A stretch of DNA of 64,000 bases from Opeltia flavorubescens (Eukaryota > Ascomycota > Lecanoromycetes > Teloschistales > Teloschistaceae). Where the stretch lies: NCBI GenBank assembly GCA_000442125.1, contig KE546982.1, forward strand, positions 344,608-408,607, in the 5' to 3' direction. Below the pieces are notes generated by a model. The model saw only the letters and a program-made list of their open reading frames with translations. It did no database searches and was not told where the DNA came from. The translations under genes and the position numbers were made by a program. Shown here piece after piece: positions 24,800 to 39,426 of this stretch. Numbering within the stretch: position 1 is the first letter of the stretch; each line of letters starts with the position of its first letter.

Positions 24800-27700
24800 A
24801 TTTATTTAATAAAATAAACGTTTACTAATAGTTATATTCTATTTAATTTTTTTATATTATATCTCCGTATATTATTCTATAACTCGCTATACTTTTTTAT
24901 TCTATAATTTACCGCGCTTTTTTATATTAATAAACTCTCGGTTTATTTTCTTATATTAGCCCCGTTAGTTAATAAAACTTTATTAGTAATTTTATTAATA
25001 GTTATACGGTAATAAAAAATAGTATTATTCTTTAAAGTCTTTAGTATTTTAGAAATCTTGGATATTTTTAGAGTTTTTAAAGTTTAAAGGCCCTAAAGCC
25101 CTTTTTATAGTACCGGATTGCCCTATTTAATTAGTAAAATGGATAGTTTAAAGGATAGAAGTTCTATATTAAAAATAGCTCCTTTCTTTTTATTATATAT
25201 ATCCTTCTCTAGTTCTTTTCGTTAGTATTTCTATTAGTAGTTCCCTTTATTAATATTTCTAATAATAGTTTACTACTAGTTTAATAAAAAAAAAATAAGT
25301 AGTTATAAAAGTAATATTAGTATTAAAAATTTAAAGAAATTAATAATCGAAATAGTATTATTCGATTAAAAAAATATTATTTAATTTATTTCTTTTTTTT
25401 TAAAAATATCGTTTAATTTATTCCTTTTTTTTTAAAAGTATTATTTAATTTATTTTTTCCTTTTTTAAAACGCTATAGCCGAAGTTTTATCTAAAACGTT
25501 ATAGTCGAAGCCGTTTTCTATTATTATACTAATTTTTACGTATTTTAAACTAATTTAAAGGCGATAAAATAAAATATAGATCTATAGTTTATAATATCGA
25601 AATAAATTATAGGTTTACGTCTACCTTTTATTAAACCATACCCTTAAATTAGCTTTTTTTCTTTATACTTTTTTAGCTCGCTAATATAACTATTTCTCCT
25701 GCTTTTCTATTTAATTCGAAGTTGCTTTTAATTTTAATAAATTATTTAGCTAGATAAATAATAAAGAACGGCCTATAACGATTAGCGCTTTAATATTTAA
25801 TTTTAGGGGCTTTAATAAAACCGGATCTTATAATTATTAAAAAAAATTAGTAGAAAATTATAAAATTTAATATAAAAATAAATATATTAGATTTAATAGG
25901 CTGGCCGGCTTTTTAATAAAAATAGACTATTTCTAGTTAGTTTAACTACTACTTAAAACCTTTTTTAAATTATTATTAAAAACCGACCGTTATTTTAAAT
26001 ATAAATAAGATTTTTATTAGAATTAAATAGTATAATAGGCTACCGCTTTATATTATTTAGCTATTTATTGATTTAAGGCGAAGTTATTAAAAAAATCGGC
26101 TTTTAAAAATATACAGGGTAATATTAAAAGCCTTAATATAAACCTAATAATAAATTTAACGAAAAAATTAATTAGTATTAAACTCGGGTAGATTATTATT
26201 AAAAATTATATAAAAAATAATAAAAACCGTATTAAATTTTATTAATTAAATTCCTAGTTATTAAATACCGCTTTTATTATAGAAAATACTCTATTTAAAA
26301 ATAATTAATTAAAATTTAATAATAAAATTTTATTATACTAGCTATAAATTAAAAGCGAATAAATTAAAAGTAAAAAATTTAATAATAATTTACTATAATA
26401 TAAAAAAAGTTTATTTTTATCGCTATTAATTATTATAAATTTGGACCTTTTTTTTTTTTTTATTTCTTTTATCTACATTGTTTAAATAGATCTCCTTTTT
26501 TTATAAAAGAATACTTATTATATAAAAATCGTTAAAACGAGCGGGATTAGGTAAATAAATTTATTTATAAATTTTTTAATTTTATAAAAACTTTTAAAGC
26601 CCGGCGCTAAATTATTTAAAATTTTATAATAGAGTTTTTCTTATTAAAAAATTTAGAAAAAAATCTTTACTTTAATTTATAAATAGATTTCGGTTATAAA
26701 AAAATAAATTTAAACCTAGATAAAAAAAATAATAAACTTTTATAAATATAAATAATTAACGACCTATATATAGTATATTATTCTTCTATTTTAGCTTATA
26801 TATCTATTATTCGAAATTACAAATTTTTTAATAAAAGTTTTTCTATTCGGTAAAATCCTAATAAATTTTATATAAAAGTTTATTATTATAAATTAGTAGT
26901 AAATCGGTCTAGTTATTAATTAAATTTATATTTCAATTATAAATCTAGAAATTCTAAATAATTTCTACTAGCTTCTTATTTATAAAAGGTATAAAATTTT
27001 ATTTTTAAATAGTATCTAAATATTCCTAAAAATTTCTAAAATATTTCTATATTATTAACCGTATAAAATAAAGAATTTAGATAGAATTTATATAAAATAA
27101 TCGATATATTAATAAATTTATTATTAAATAATTTTAAATATTTTTATAATTTTAGCGGTATATATAATATAAAGGCTTTATATACTCCTTTTAGTATAAT
27201 ATATATAAAATTTTATTATTAAAAGACGCAGTTTTTAGTAGCGCGTAAAAGTAATAACTATATAATAAAGGCCCTATATTAATTTAAATTATAATTTAAA
27301 CAGTTATTTAAATTTTAAATTATTATATAAAAGCTTTATTTATTAAAAAATAAATATAAAAATAAAAAAATTTATTATCGATATTTTTAAAAATTTCGCT
27401 ACTAATAGATTTACTATTACTAGATAAACTATTAGATATTATAATATTTACGATAATTAGTAAAAAAAAAAAAAAATAAGATTTTTATAAAAGCTTATAT
27501 TTATTTATTAATACGATTATTAATCTTTTTTATATTATATTAAAATAAAATTTATATATTAAATAGAAAAAAATTTCCAATCCCTTTAATTATAATAATA
27601 TTATAACGTTTTTCCTATTTTCTTTCTATTTATAAAAGTATATATAACGCTATAAACTTTTAACGGGCCTTTAACGAAATTATAGTAGTAGGAAAATAAT

Positions 27701-27875
27701 AAAAATTAATAACTATTTCTATAATTAATAATATTACTATAAATAACTTTTTTTTTTTCTATTAGATTTTAAACGGTTTTTAATAAATATTTATTTAAAT
27801 ATTTTAAATAGTTTAAATTATTTCTAAACCTCGATATTAAAATTAATATTTTAAAAAAAAAAGCAATTATTATTA
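24800..27875. other. Unassigned 3-kb stretch inside the innermost gypsy fossil
   Basis: Sequence between the chromodomain-like end of pol and the 3' LTR. This is longer than the usual untranslated tail of a Ty3/gypsy element. It may be another insertion or an additional element-borne region. No family could be read through the RIP damage. Includes a short tandem repeat at 25,365-25,470. Confidence 0.4.
25365..25470. repeat. Short tandem repeat, three imperfect units of about 34 bp
   Basis: The phrase TTTAATTTATT followed by a T-rich run and AAAA(C/G/T)-rich end occurs three times in a row. Later units end in AAAGTATTA and AAAACGCTA. Confidence 0.5.
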
Positions 27876-28164
27876 TTAAATTATAGGAGCAGTTAGTATT
27901 TAAACCCCCGGTAGAAATTATATAATAGAGATAATATATTAAATTACTAGTATAGCGAGTCCTTTAAAAAATCTAAATAAAGTTATTTAAATAATTACTA
28001 TCTAGTATAAAAAAAATATATTTTTAAATATATAGCAATCCTTTTTATTTTCTACTAAAAAGCAAGAGTTAGTTCTTTAATATATTTGAATATATACGCT
28101 ATAAATAGTTTTTCTATAATAGTTTACGCTTTTAAATTGGTTTAATTGTATCTAATATATTATA
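27876..28164 (+). repeat. 3' LTR of the innermost gypsy fossil
   Basis: Partner of 18,990-19,278. It ends at an AATATATTATA phrase, as does the 5' copy. Confidence 0.7.
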
Positions 28165-31100
28165 TTTATCTACTAATATAATAACCATTAGCTTCTATAA
28201 TAATATAGTAGTACTAATTACTACTAGTATTAAAAGTACTAGAATAAACGCTATCGTTTATAATATTTAATATATTATAATACCGCTATACGCTAGTAAA
28301 ATTATTAAAATCGCTAGCCTATATTAAAGCCTTTTAAATTTTCCGTAAAATTATAACTTTATTTATAAACTAAAAATTCTAAATACTTTTACTAGCTATA
28401 CGTATATTATAGATTATATATTTAAATAAATCTATATTTAAAATAATATACTATTTTTTATTTAATTAGCTATAAAAGTTTAACTAGATATTATTTAAAA
28501 ATATAAAGCTAATAAATACTATTAAATTAGTTTAAAAAATTATAAACTAGTTATTAAAACATTAAAACAAAAGTTTAAATAATTTTTAAAAAATTTTAAA
28601 CGCTATATAATAATTATTATAATAGCTATTATAACTTTAAATACCGCTATTATACTATTTATTAATTTTAACTATCGGATAAAAATAGTATATTTTATAA
28701 AAATAACAATCTTTAAAATATAAACTAAATAAACTATTTTAGCTACCACGATTAAACGCTATCTATACCTATAATAAAATACCAGTAATATAATTAATAT
28801 ACCGGAATTAAAATATATAAATATTCTATTAATAAAAAACTAAAAATTAATTTATAAATCTAGATAAACCTATATATATCCCGTTAATATCTATAATAAA
28901 AAAATTATTAATAAAGCCTTTAATAAATTTTATAAATAGAATTAAATAAAATAAATTATTATAACTATTCTATTTTTATTTCTTTATTTTATAATATAGA
29001 AAAATACTAATTAAAACTTTAAAAACCGTATTATTATCAATATTTAAATATTTAATAAGATTATAATACTAAATATTTATCTAGTTTTACTATAAATAGA
29101 AATTCTAATATAGATTTATAGCGCTAAAATTTTTTTATAATTAACTTTATAAGTTTTTTTTACTAATTATATATTAACTAATAATATTACTACTATCTAA
29201 TAATAGTTTTATATCGAAAGTAAAAAACGTTTAAAATACCGGTAATAGATTATTATAACTTTCTAACTTACGTATAATAAATAATAGATAAAATTTTATA
29301 CCTATTTTATTTCTTTTATAAAGTCTATATCGATAATATTATAATTTTTTCCTCTTTAATAAAAGAGCACGTAGAATATTTTAACTAGATTTTTAGTATA
29401 TTTAATATTATAAATCTATATTTATTACCTATAAAATCGTTTATTAACTATATATTTATATATTTATTAAATTAAAAAATTAATATTTTCGGGTTTATTA
29501 TAGCGAAAAATAAACTAGAAATAATTTTAAAATTTTTATTTTTATATACGCTCTAATAATTAAAAAAATATTTAAATTTAATAAACTACTTTTAATAGTA
29601 TATTTGTAATTATATAATTATTATAAAACTATTTTAAAAACGTAAAATTTATATAAACCGCGATATTACTATTAAAAGTAATATTTATAAAAAAATTGCT
29701 ATTTAAATTCTACTAGTAGTATTTATATTTAAAAAATTTAACGCGTTTTATTATCTATAAAAGCTTTTTTTATTATTATTAATTTTAATTTTATTTTAAT
29801 AAAAGTTTAATATTATATATAAATTTAAACGCTAGTAAAAAATTCGATTTTATAATTTATATCTATTATAATATAAACGAAGCTATCTAAAAAATAAGCG
29901 AAAAATCTAAATAAAAATCTAAACGATTAATTTTATTCTTTAACCGTTTATTATTAAATATTAAAATATACTATTAATTTATAAAATTAAAGGTTATAAA
30001 TATCGTTTAAATAATTAAAAAAATCCGCTATATAATTAAAATAATTAAATATATTACTATTATTTATACGGATTATTCTATTATAGTTAATATTTTATAC
30101 TAGACTAGCTTAAATATAATATTTATAAAAAAGCTTAACTTTTATTTAATATAAACTTTTAAATATTTTTAACGCTTTTAATTTAATATTTATTATAAAC
30201 CTAAAATTATAAATATAATTCTAGATATATTATTAAAACTCGCTAGCTATAAATACTATTTAAAAATAAATAAATTATTAAATATAAATATTTTTATAAT
30301 ATATTATTTTTTAGTAAATCTAATAGAAATATTAATCGAATTCCGCTAATAATTAATCGATAAATATATAAAAAAAAATTATTAGATTAAAATTAAAAAA
30401 TCTATTAAAGCTAATATAAAACTAAATAATAATATTATTAAACTATTATATTATATTATTAATATACTAATCTATTTTAATAATAATAAGTAAAGCTTAT
30501 ATTTAATAATACCTATAGATATAAAAAAAAAATATTCTAACTAGTATATAATAAAATAAACTATTCCGATTATATATATATATATAAACGCCTAATAAAA
30601 GGCTTTTATATATATAATATATTAACGAAATTATATAAATTTATTCGCTATTACTTATAATATTAAATTAACTAAATATTTTATTACCGCCTATATAAAA
30701 TTTTATAATTAGTATTTAGCTCAATAAAACTATTTTATACGTTTATTATCGATTTTATCTTTATTCTACTAAAATTATATAAGTAATATAATTATTATAT
30801 ATTAGTAATAGATAAATTTATTAAAATAATTATCTATATATTTAAAAAAACTATTTAAAACGGTAAATAATAGGTTAAATAACTATTAAATAAATTAATA
30901 AAACTAAATTAAAATATACCGCGAATAATAATTTTAAACTATAATAAAAAGTTTATAAATTAATTATAGTACTAGATATTTAAAATATTAAAGATAGATT
31001 TATAATATTCTACTATTTAATATTTATAAATTAATAATATATTAGAATAATTTAATTAAATTACTAAAATTACTATACGCTATTATATTACTATATTAAA

Positions 31101-32107
31101 CGACTTTAAATTATAATTTACTATTCTTTTATAAATATTAATAGCTTTTAATAATTTTATAAACTATAATTTTATATTTAAAATATTTAATTAAATATTA
31201 TTTAAATTTAAAATTTATTAAATAATAGATTTTTTATATCTATTAAATTTTAAATAAACTATTTAATTAAAAAATATACTAGGTTTTAAAACTTCTATCG
31301 ATATTTCTATTAAAGAATTAACTATTTTTCTAGTTATAATATAAATAGCTTATTATTATAACCCGATTATTTTAAAAATTAATAAACCTATAAATATATT
31401 TATAATATAAAATATTATAATATTTATAATTATAAAAGAGTACCGGTTTATATATATTAATATTAAAAATATTATTATTTTTATTATAATAAAAATAAAA
31501 AAATATTATAATATATACTATTATTTAATTTATTTTAAAATTAATAATTTTATAAAAATATATTTTTATTAAAATTATAATATATTAAGGTTTATATTTA
31601 AAAAGATTAAATAATAACTAGTAGACTTTTTTAAAATTATTAAATATATTAGATTATTAATCTATTATTTAAAGCTATTATCTATTATAAAAATTTATAA
31701 TATAATATTAATAATATATTTAAAGTCTACTACTAATTTTAATAATAATTTCTATTAGCGCTATTATATATCTATACTTCTAATCGTTATTAATAATAAT
31801 AAAAAGTTTAAAATTGAATAAATCTTCCGTAAACGCTATATCTATAAAAATAAAAATTTTTCTACTTAATATTTTATTTATTAGATTAATTATAAATTTA
31901 AAAATAATTAATAAATATCCGAATATTATTTAAATAATATTAAAATATTAATAAATAAATATAAACGCCGTTTTAGTCTAAAATCGGCTTTAGATTATAA
32001 TAAAGCCGTTAATAATATTAATATTAGTATTAAATAATAGGAATAAATTAAAAAACCGTTTATTAATAAAGAGGAACCTATTATTAAAAGCTAATAATTT
32101 TATTTAT

Positions 32108-32322
32108 TACCGGTATCCATTATAGCTATACTATATAAATAGAAAGCTAATTAAGCAGGTAGGACTAGATAGCTATTATAACTCGAAAGAGGCCTTTTAA
32201 ATATATTTATCCAGTTAAATTTAGCGTCTTTTAGCGCCTATATTTATTTAGTTATAGATTTTATAGATAAATAATTCTTTACTTTTAATATATTACTATT
32301 ATTTTATATCTATTATATAATA
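32108..32322 (+). repeat. 3' LTR of family A copy 1
   Basis: Preceded by a purine-rich stretch (AATAAAGAGGAACC region) that fits a polypurine tract. The sequence core matches the other four family A repeats. Confidence 0.7.
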
Positions 32323-35300
32323 TATAAAAACCCCGAGTTTATTAAAATAATATAGAATATAAATTTATAAATATATTAAATATTTTTTTAAAAATAAAAA
32401 ATAAAGTAAAATAATTCGAGAATTTTTAAAATTTTTTTACTAAAATATCGATTAATAAAATAGTAACTATAAATTTAAAAATTCGTATAAAAATAATAAT
32501 TATATTATTTATAATTATATTATTTATAACTATATTATTTATAATTATAATAACAAATAAAATAATTATTTTAATAGAATAATTAAAAGTAATTTCGTTT
32601 TTATTAAATTAATTAGTATAATTAAAAAATATAATCAATATTATAAAAAAAAATTTTTTAATAACGCGTTTTATAAATATTTTTATCAAAGTATTTATAT
32701 TTAAAGCTAAAAAAAAATATTAAAAATTAAATTCTATATTTTAATTTCTAGCTAAAATATATTTATATTTATATATACCCTTTTAATATTTTATACTAAA
32801 ATTATTAAATTTATAGCTATAAAATATTTAAATAATAAAAAATATATATTTAAAATATCTAAATTCGTTATTATAACTATTAGTTTTATAGAAAATAAAT
32901 TTATAAAATAATTATAGTTTAATATAAATTTTATTATAAATTTTATAAATAAAGCTTTTTTATTTTTTTATTTATCTAGAATAGTTTTTAAAAAAATATC
33001 TACTATTTTAAATATTAAAAATATAAAAAAAAAATTTTACAATATATTTAAATTTATAATTATATTTATATATATTTCTATTAAAAATAACTATATAGTA
33101 TTTATTAAATAGGAAATTTATATTATTAAAAGAAATTTAAAAATATTTCTATCTATTATAATCGGGATATAATAACTATTAAAATTTATTAAAATCTAGA
33201 AATTATAATTATATCTATTTTAAAAAATAATATAATAAATATTATTATATATTCTAGTACTAATATTATAGTACTATTATATATAAATATAGCTATTTTA
33301 ATTATTAAATATAAATTAAAACCTATATAGCTACTAGATAATAAACGGGATTTTTTTTTTAAATTTAAAAAATTTAAAAAGCTTATTATTTTTACCTATC
33401 TAGTTAATAAAAAAATAAACTATATTTTAATATAAAATAATATAGATTTTTTTATTAAACTATTTTATAAAACTAAACTAAAAAAAATTATAAATAATAA
33501 CTTGAAAATTATAAATTATTATATAATATTATTAGATAATATACTATTTATATTAAAACCTCTAAAATAATATCGAAATTAGTTTAAAAAATCGATTATT
33601 ATAGGTATTATAGCGTTTTAAGTAACTATTAGCTTAATATCCTCTAATAATTTTAGTATAAAAACCGATTATACGTTAATAGAAAATATTATTTAAATTA
33701 TCGAATTAATAATTTATAGTATTTAAAATATAATTTTAACTATTAGCTAAATAGTTAATAGTTATTTAAATTTATAACGCGATACTAGTAATATTACTAT
33801 TTTAAAAAAGAATTTTATAGATATTCCGCTAGTAAAAAATTAGTATTATATTTATAAATTTAAATAAATAAAAATTTATTTAATTGGATAAAAAAATAAA
33901 AAAATTATTAATTAAAAATTCGATAAATTATATAATTAAAGCCGTTTAGAATAAATATTTATATTAATATCTTTTTCTTTTCTTTATTTTATAATATAGA
34001 AAATATTTAAAAACGGTTCTATTAAAGGCCGTATTATAATTAATTTTAGAACTTTTAATAAAATTATTATATTAAATATTTATTTTATTTCTATATAAAT
34101 AAAAATTTTAGCGTTTATTCGCTAGACGAAATATATTTTTATAATAAATTTTATAAGTTTTTTTTACTAATAATAAATTAAATTTAAATATTAGTATTAT
34201 TTTATAATAATAAATTATAAAAATTAAAAAATATTTAATATATTAATTATAAAATATAAAAATTTATTTATATATATTTAATAAATAATTAATATTATTT
34301 TATATCTATTTCGCGCGTTTTATTATTTATATATAAATAATATTATTATATTTTTTAAAAGTTTTATAAAGTATATTAAATATTTATACTAAATTTTTAG
34401 TATATTTAATCGGTTAAACTTTTACTTTTTTTTAAAAAAAATATTTTTAAAATATTTATCGATAAATTTATTAAATTAAAAAATAAATATTTTTAAATTT
34501 ACTATAATAGAAAATAAATTTAAAACGATATTTAAATTAATATTTTCTATAACTTTAAAATAATTAAAATACTATTTAGGATTAACCGGTTATTTTAAAT
34601 AATATATCCTATATTATACTATTATAATAAATCCGCTATAATAACGAAAAATATATTTTAATTTAACGCTCCGAAATTTAAAAGAAAATATATAAAAGAA
34701 AATAACTATAAAAATTTATTTAATTATATTTATACTAAAAGAATTTAACGTTTTTTATTATCTATAAAAATTTTTTTTTTCGCTTATTATACTAAAATAT
34801 TTTAATAAAAGGTTTATATTTTATATAAACTTTAATATTAGTAAAAAAATTAGCTTTATAGTATATATATACTATAATATAATTAAAAAAAATAATCTTT
34901 TAATAAAATTTTATAATATTTTACTATCTAATTTATATAGTAATTTATCGAAAAATCCTATTTTATTTAATAAAAATAATATATAAAATAATTAAAATAA
35001 GTATATTAAATTTAAATAAAAATTTAAAAAATTTATTTTATTTTTTAATAAACCTTTAATAAATATTAAAATAAAATATTAATCTATAGAATTTAAAATA
35101 ATTAATATAGTTTAAACTATTAAAAAAATTCGCTATATAATTAAAGCTTTAAAATAAATAATTATTTATTTAAACTATTTAATAGCTATATTTATTATTA
35201 AATAGTTAAATATAAATATATATTTTATTAATAAACTAAATTTACGTTTAATTAAAATATTAAAATATTTTTAATATTTTTATTTAAATATTCGCTATAA

Positions 35301-37649
35301 ACTAGATAAAATTAATATAATACTAGATATATTATTTTATTTAATTAGTAAAAAAAATTATAAATTTAATAATTAAAAAATATTAAATTTATTATTTTTA
35401 ATTTACTATTTTTTTTTATTATTAGTTAAAATATTATTAAAATTTCGCTAATATTTTATTTTAAACTATAATAATAAAATAAAATAAATAAAAATTTAAT
35501 TTATAATATAAACTAATAATTAACTAAATAAAAATATAATTAAACTACTATATAAAATCGTTTAAAATATTATTTATTTTAATAATTTTAAAAAAGGTTT
35601 TAAACTATATATACCTAGTTTTATAAAAAAAAATATTTTTTAGCTTACGTATAATAAAATAAACTATTTAAAGTATATTAAAACTTATAAATAATTAATA
35701 AAAAGTATCTATATATATAATATATTAAAAAAGTAATATAAATTTATATAATATTATTTATAATACTAAATAAATTAAATATCTAAATATATATTTTATA
35801 GTTTTTTATAACCTATTTTTACTTTTATTAAACTATTTTATATTTTAACTATTAATTTTATTTTAGGCCTTTTTATAATAAAAAATAGATTTAATTATAT
35901 ACTATTAATTATTAATAAATTTAATAAAGCCGTATTATTTTTTTTAAAAAAAATAATATTTTTTATAATTTAATAATTAAAAAAATTATTAAAATATTTT
36001 TTAAATTTTAATTAAAATATATTTAAAGCTATTATTTTTAATAAAAATTATAAATTTATATTTAATTTATAAAAGTAAATATTTAAAGTCTTTAAAATAA
36101 ATTTTTTTTTTTTTATTATTTAATATTTATAGATAAATAATATATTAAATAAATTAAATTAAATAATAAAAATTATAATATACTATTATATTATTATACT
36201 TTTTAATTCTAAATATTAACTTTTTATATTATCGCGAATATTTATAGCGTTAAATAATTTTATTAACTATAATTTTATATTTAAAATATCTATAAAAATT
36301 ATATTTAGTTTTAAAATAAAAAAAATTTTAGATTTAATATATTTAAACTATTTAAATAATATTAAAAATATTATTTTTAATATAAATACTATTATTTTTA
36401 TTCTATAATTTATTATAATAAATATATTTTCTATTATTATAAAAGTATAAAACTAGTATTAAAATATAATTTCTAATATTTTACTAGCATTTTAACGGTT
36501 TATCCGGCCTATTATATAGTTAAATACTTTTTAAAATCCGGTTATTACAAAGAAATATATATCTATTTATATAAATACTAAAAACGCTATTATATTTACT
36601 ATTATAAAAATAAAGGATAATTATAATTTTAAATATATAAAAAAGTTTTTTTTTATTAAAAATTATATACTTTTAAAATTTTATAAAAGTTATTTTATTT
36701 TAAATTTTTTTCTATTATTAAAAAAAATTAGTTAATAGTTTATAAAACCTTTTTATATTATTAAATATATTAACCGGTCTATATATAAATTTAAGCTATT
36801 TAAATAAATAAAAATCTATAATATTATCTTTATTATATACCTAGAGTTTATTATTAACCCGGCTAGAGATCCTTTTAATAGGTATCGAATTCCTATACTA
36901 TCACTAGTTATTAATAGTAATAACAAGTTTAAAATCGAACGAATTATTATAAAACAAAGAATTCGTAAAAATAAAAAATAGAGTATTTAGTATTTAATAC
37001 GATAAAAAGGTTATAAATTTAAAATAAATTAATTAATATTTTTATAAAAGTTTAAATATATTAAAAATTTTATTTAAAATTATAAAAATATATTTAAATT
37101 AGTAAATGCAATAATAAATAATACTAGAGATTAGATTTATACCCCCTAGTTAATTTCGCAAATTCTACTAGTTTAAATCTTTTTATACGTTTAAATTCCT
37201 TTATAATATTATCCGAATAATTAAATCGATCAAATCGATATCTTTTATACTTCGATTTATATTAAAAATATATAATAATCGAAATATAGAACTAAAAATA
37301 CTATATAAAAAACGATTTAAAATATATCTATTTAATATACTCGATAGTAATATTCTTCTAGCTGCTATAACGTAAATTTTTCTATAAAAGCGGAAGTAAA
37401 TTCACGGTTAATAGAATAAATTATTTACGGTAATACCGTTTACAATAATTTTTAGTAATTAGATTAAAGGTTTTTTATAGTATTTATATAAATAAATAGG
37501 TAAAGAGTATAAAAAAGAGTTCGCAGGAAAATTTATAGAATACGTTTTATTATTTTAGCGTATAGCTATTTATTTATATATTTATTTATTCCTTTTATTT
37601 TTTTATTTATATATTTCGGAATAAAATATTTGTTCGGAATAAATAACTA

Positions 37650-37830
37650 TTATATATACTATTATATATATATATATATATATATAGCTTTATTGTAATA
37701 TAGTAATAAAAAGCTGCACTTGCCGTTATAGAGATAACCACTAGTATTAGTAGTAGATTCTCGGTAGATTCAATCTATAACCTTATATATTATAATATTT
37801 GATTTGCTATAATATATACTTATTATACTA
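37650..37830 (+). repeat. 3' LTR of the outer gypsy fossil
   Basis: Partner of the repeat at 13,493. It retains somewhat more G and C than the 5' copy (for example GCTGCACTTGCCGTTATAGA here), so the two copies were mutated unequally. Confidence 0.65.
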
Positions 37831-39426
37831 ATAGTTTATTTATAAATATATTCGCTAGTTATTTAAATATTATAGATTAATATATAATATTATTATTAAA
37901 TTTTTATTTAAATATTTAAAATAAAATTTATTTAAATAATATAAATTATTCTAGATTAAAAGTATATAAATAATATAAATTGTTTTTTTTATAATAATTA
38001 AAATAATTATTAATTATAATAAAAAAATTTTTATAATTTATATATTAATAATTCGCTTTAAAATAACTATAAATATTAAATAACTAAATAATAATACTAA
38101 TAAAAAAAATATAAATAAAAACCTTAAATCGGTAATTATACTAGTAGTTAGATCTATATAACTATTATTTATAAAAAGGATTAATTTAGAATAAAAAACA
38201 AAAATTAAAATTATATTATTTAGAATTAAAAATATAAAATCTAGTTTATATATATAAAAATTATTTAAAAGAATTAATATATTTAAAATATATTTTTTAA
38301 AATACTAATAATAATATAATAATAATAATTATTATAGATATAATTAAAAAAAAAAGAATATTAATTAAAAAAATACTAATAAATTTATATATAAAAGGAA
38401 ACTAACTATTTTATTAAATATAATAAATATAAATAAAATTTTTAAAAAGATTCTAGATTAAATATTAGAATTATTATTATAAAAAATACTAATAGTTTTA
38501 TTAAAAATAAAATAGCGATTTTATTAATATAAAAAATCGTTATTTATATTATATAAAAAAGCAGTTATAAAGCTTATAATAGTATATATTAATATTATAT
38601 AAATAGAATATATTATAGATAAAAATTTATATATAATAAAATATTTAGAAATATATATAAAAGTTAATAGCTATTTATTAACTATTATAATTAATAACGG
38701 CTCCGAAATTAATATTATTAATAGTAGTTACGCGTGTAAAACTTATATAATATAGTATATTAACTTTATTTTATAATTTTTAAATATTAATAATAAAATA
38801 ATAAAATTTTTAAATATATATAATAATATTAAAATTAATATCGACGGTATTATATAATATATACCGGTTTTTATAATAGAAAATTATATATATAATATAA
38901 TTTTTAATTATATATATAAATATAAAATAAAAGTTTATATATAAAATAATAATAATAAAATTTATTATATTATAATAATAGATTAAAATAATATATAAAT
39001 TATAATTTATATAATACTAGCTAAAAGTATAATTAATTATCTAATATATAAAGTTTATAAAAAAATTTTAAAAAAATAAATAGGTTTAATATTAATATAA
39101 AATCTATTTATTTATAGTAAAATTGAATAATATAATTAAAAATAAATTATACGTTTATTATAATAGAAAAATTTATAATTATTTTTCGTTTTTATTTAAT
39201 AATAATAGAAAATACTATATTAAAACTTTTATCTAATTATATATATTTAGAATATTTATTTAAAATATTTGATATAATAGTTATATAGTTTATAATTAAA
39301 AAATTAGTTTATATTACTATTATATATAAATATAAAATATAAAAAATATATTTAATAAATACTATTATTATTAACGGTTCGATTTTAAACGGTTTAATAA
39401 ATTAGAAAAATATTATATAAAACTAG
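37831..39426 (+). mobile_element. Fragment of a fossil gypsy-type element
   Basis: Follows the 3' LTR of the outer element. A gag-like region is followed by a protease-like trace around 38,690-38,720 and a further pol-like region up to about 39,420, where the RIP-free island begins. No LTR was found, so this is a truncated fossil broken throughout. Confidence 0.4.

Larger units (their letters stand above)
18990..28164 (+). mobile_element. Fossil Ty3/gypsy LTR element (innermost of nest)
   Basis: Bounded by 288-bp direct repeats at 18,990-19,278 and 27,876-28,164, both containing GAACCCCCGGTAGA or its RIP-altered form. Length about 9.2 kb. Gag-like sequence follows the 5' repeat. A reverse transcriptase trace is readable at about 21,570-22,100, RNase H and integrase follow to about 23,750, and a chromodomain-like trace lies at about 24,350-24,560. 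Some 3 kb of further sequence lies between that and the 3' repeat. It keeps more G and C than its surroundings, in keeping with being the youngest insertion. It is broken by RIP along its whole length. Confidence 0.7.
15945..32322 (+). mobile_element. Fossil Ty3/gypsy LTR element, family A copy 1 (middle of nest)
   Basis: Bounded by repeats of about 215 bp at about 15,945-16,160 and 32,108-32,322. It is split by an inserted element at 18,990-28,164. Without that insertion it is about 7.2 kb, the same size as the second copy at 40,141-47,327. The gag and protease traces lie left of the inner insertion. Reverse transcriptase (around 29,230-29,520), RNase H, integrase (around 30,720-31,300) and a chromodomain-like end (around 31,780-31,960) lie to the right. 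Orientation plus. Broken throughout by RIP. Younger than the outer element, older than the inner one. Confidence 0.7.
13490..37830 (+). mobile_element. Fossil Ty3/gypsy LTR element (outer element of a nest)
   Basis: Bounded by matching repeats of about 180 bp at about 13,493-13,672 and 37,650-37,830. Both contain a (TA)n run, the phrase ACTAGTATTAGTAGTAGATTC and TCAATCTATAAC. Without its nested insertion the element would be about 7.9 kb. A gag-like region with a degraded zinc-knuckle trace lies at about 13,700-15,940. Protease, reverse transcriptase (around 34,300), integrase and a chromodomain-like end (around 36,880-37,110) lie at about 32,330-37,640. The orientation is plus. It is broken throughout by RIP, and is the oldest of the three nested elements because the others sit inside it. 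Confidence 0.65.
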
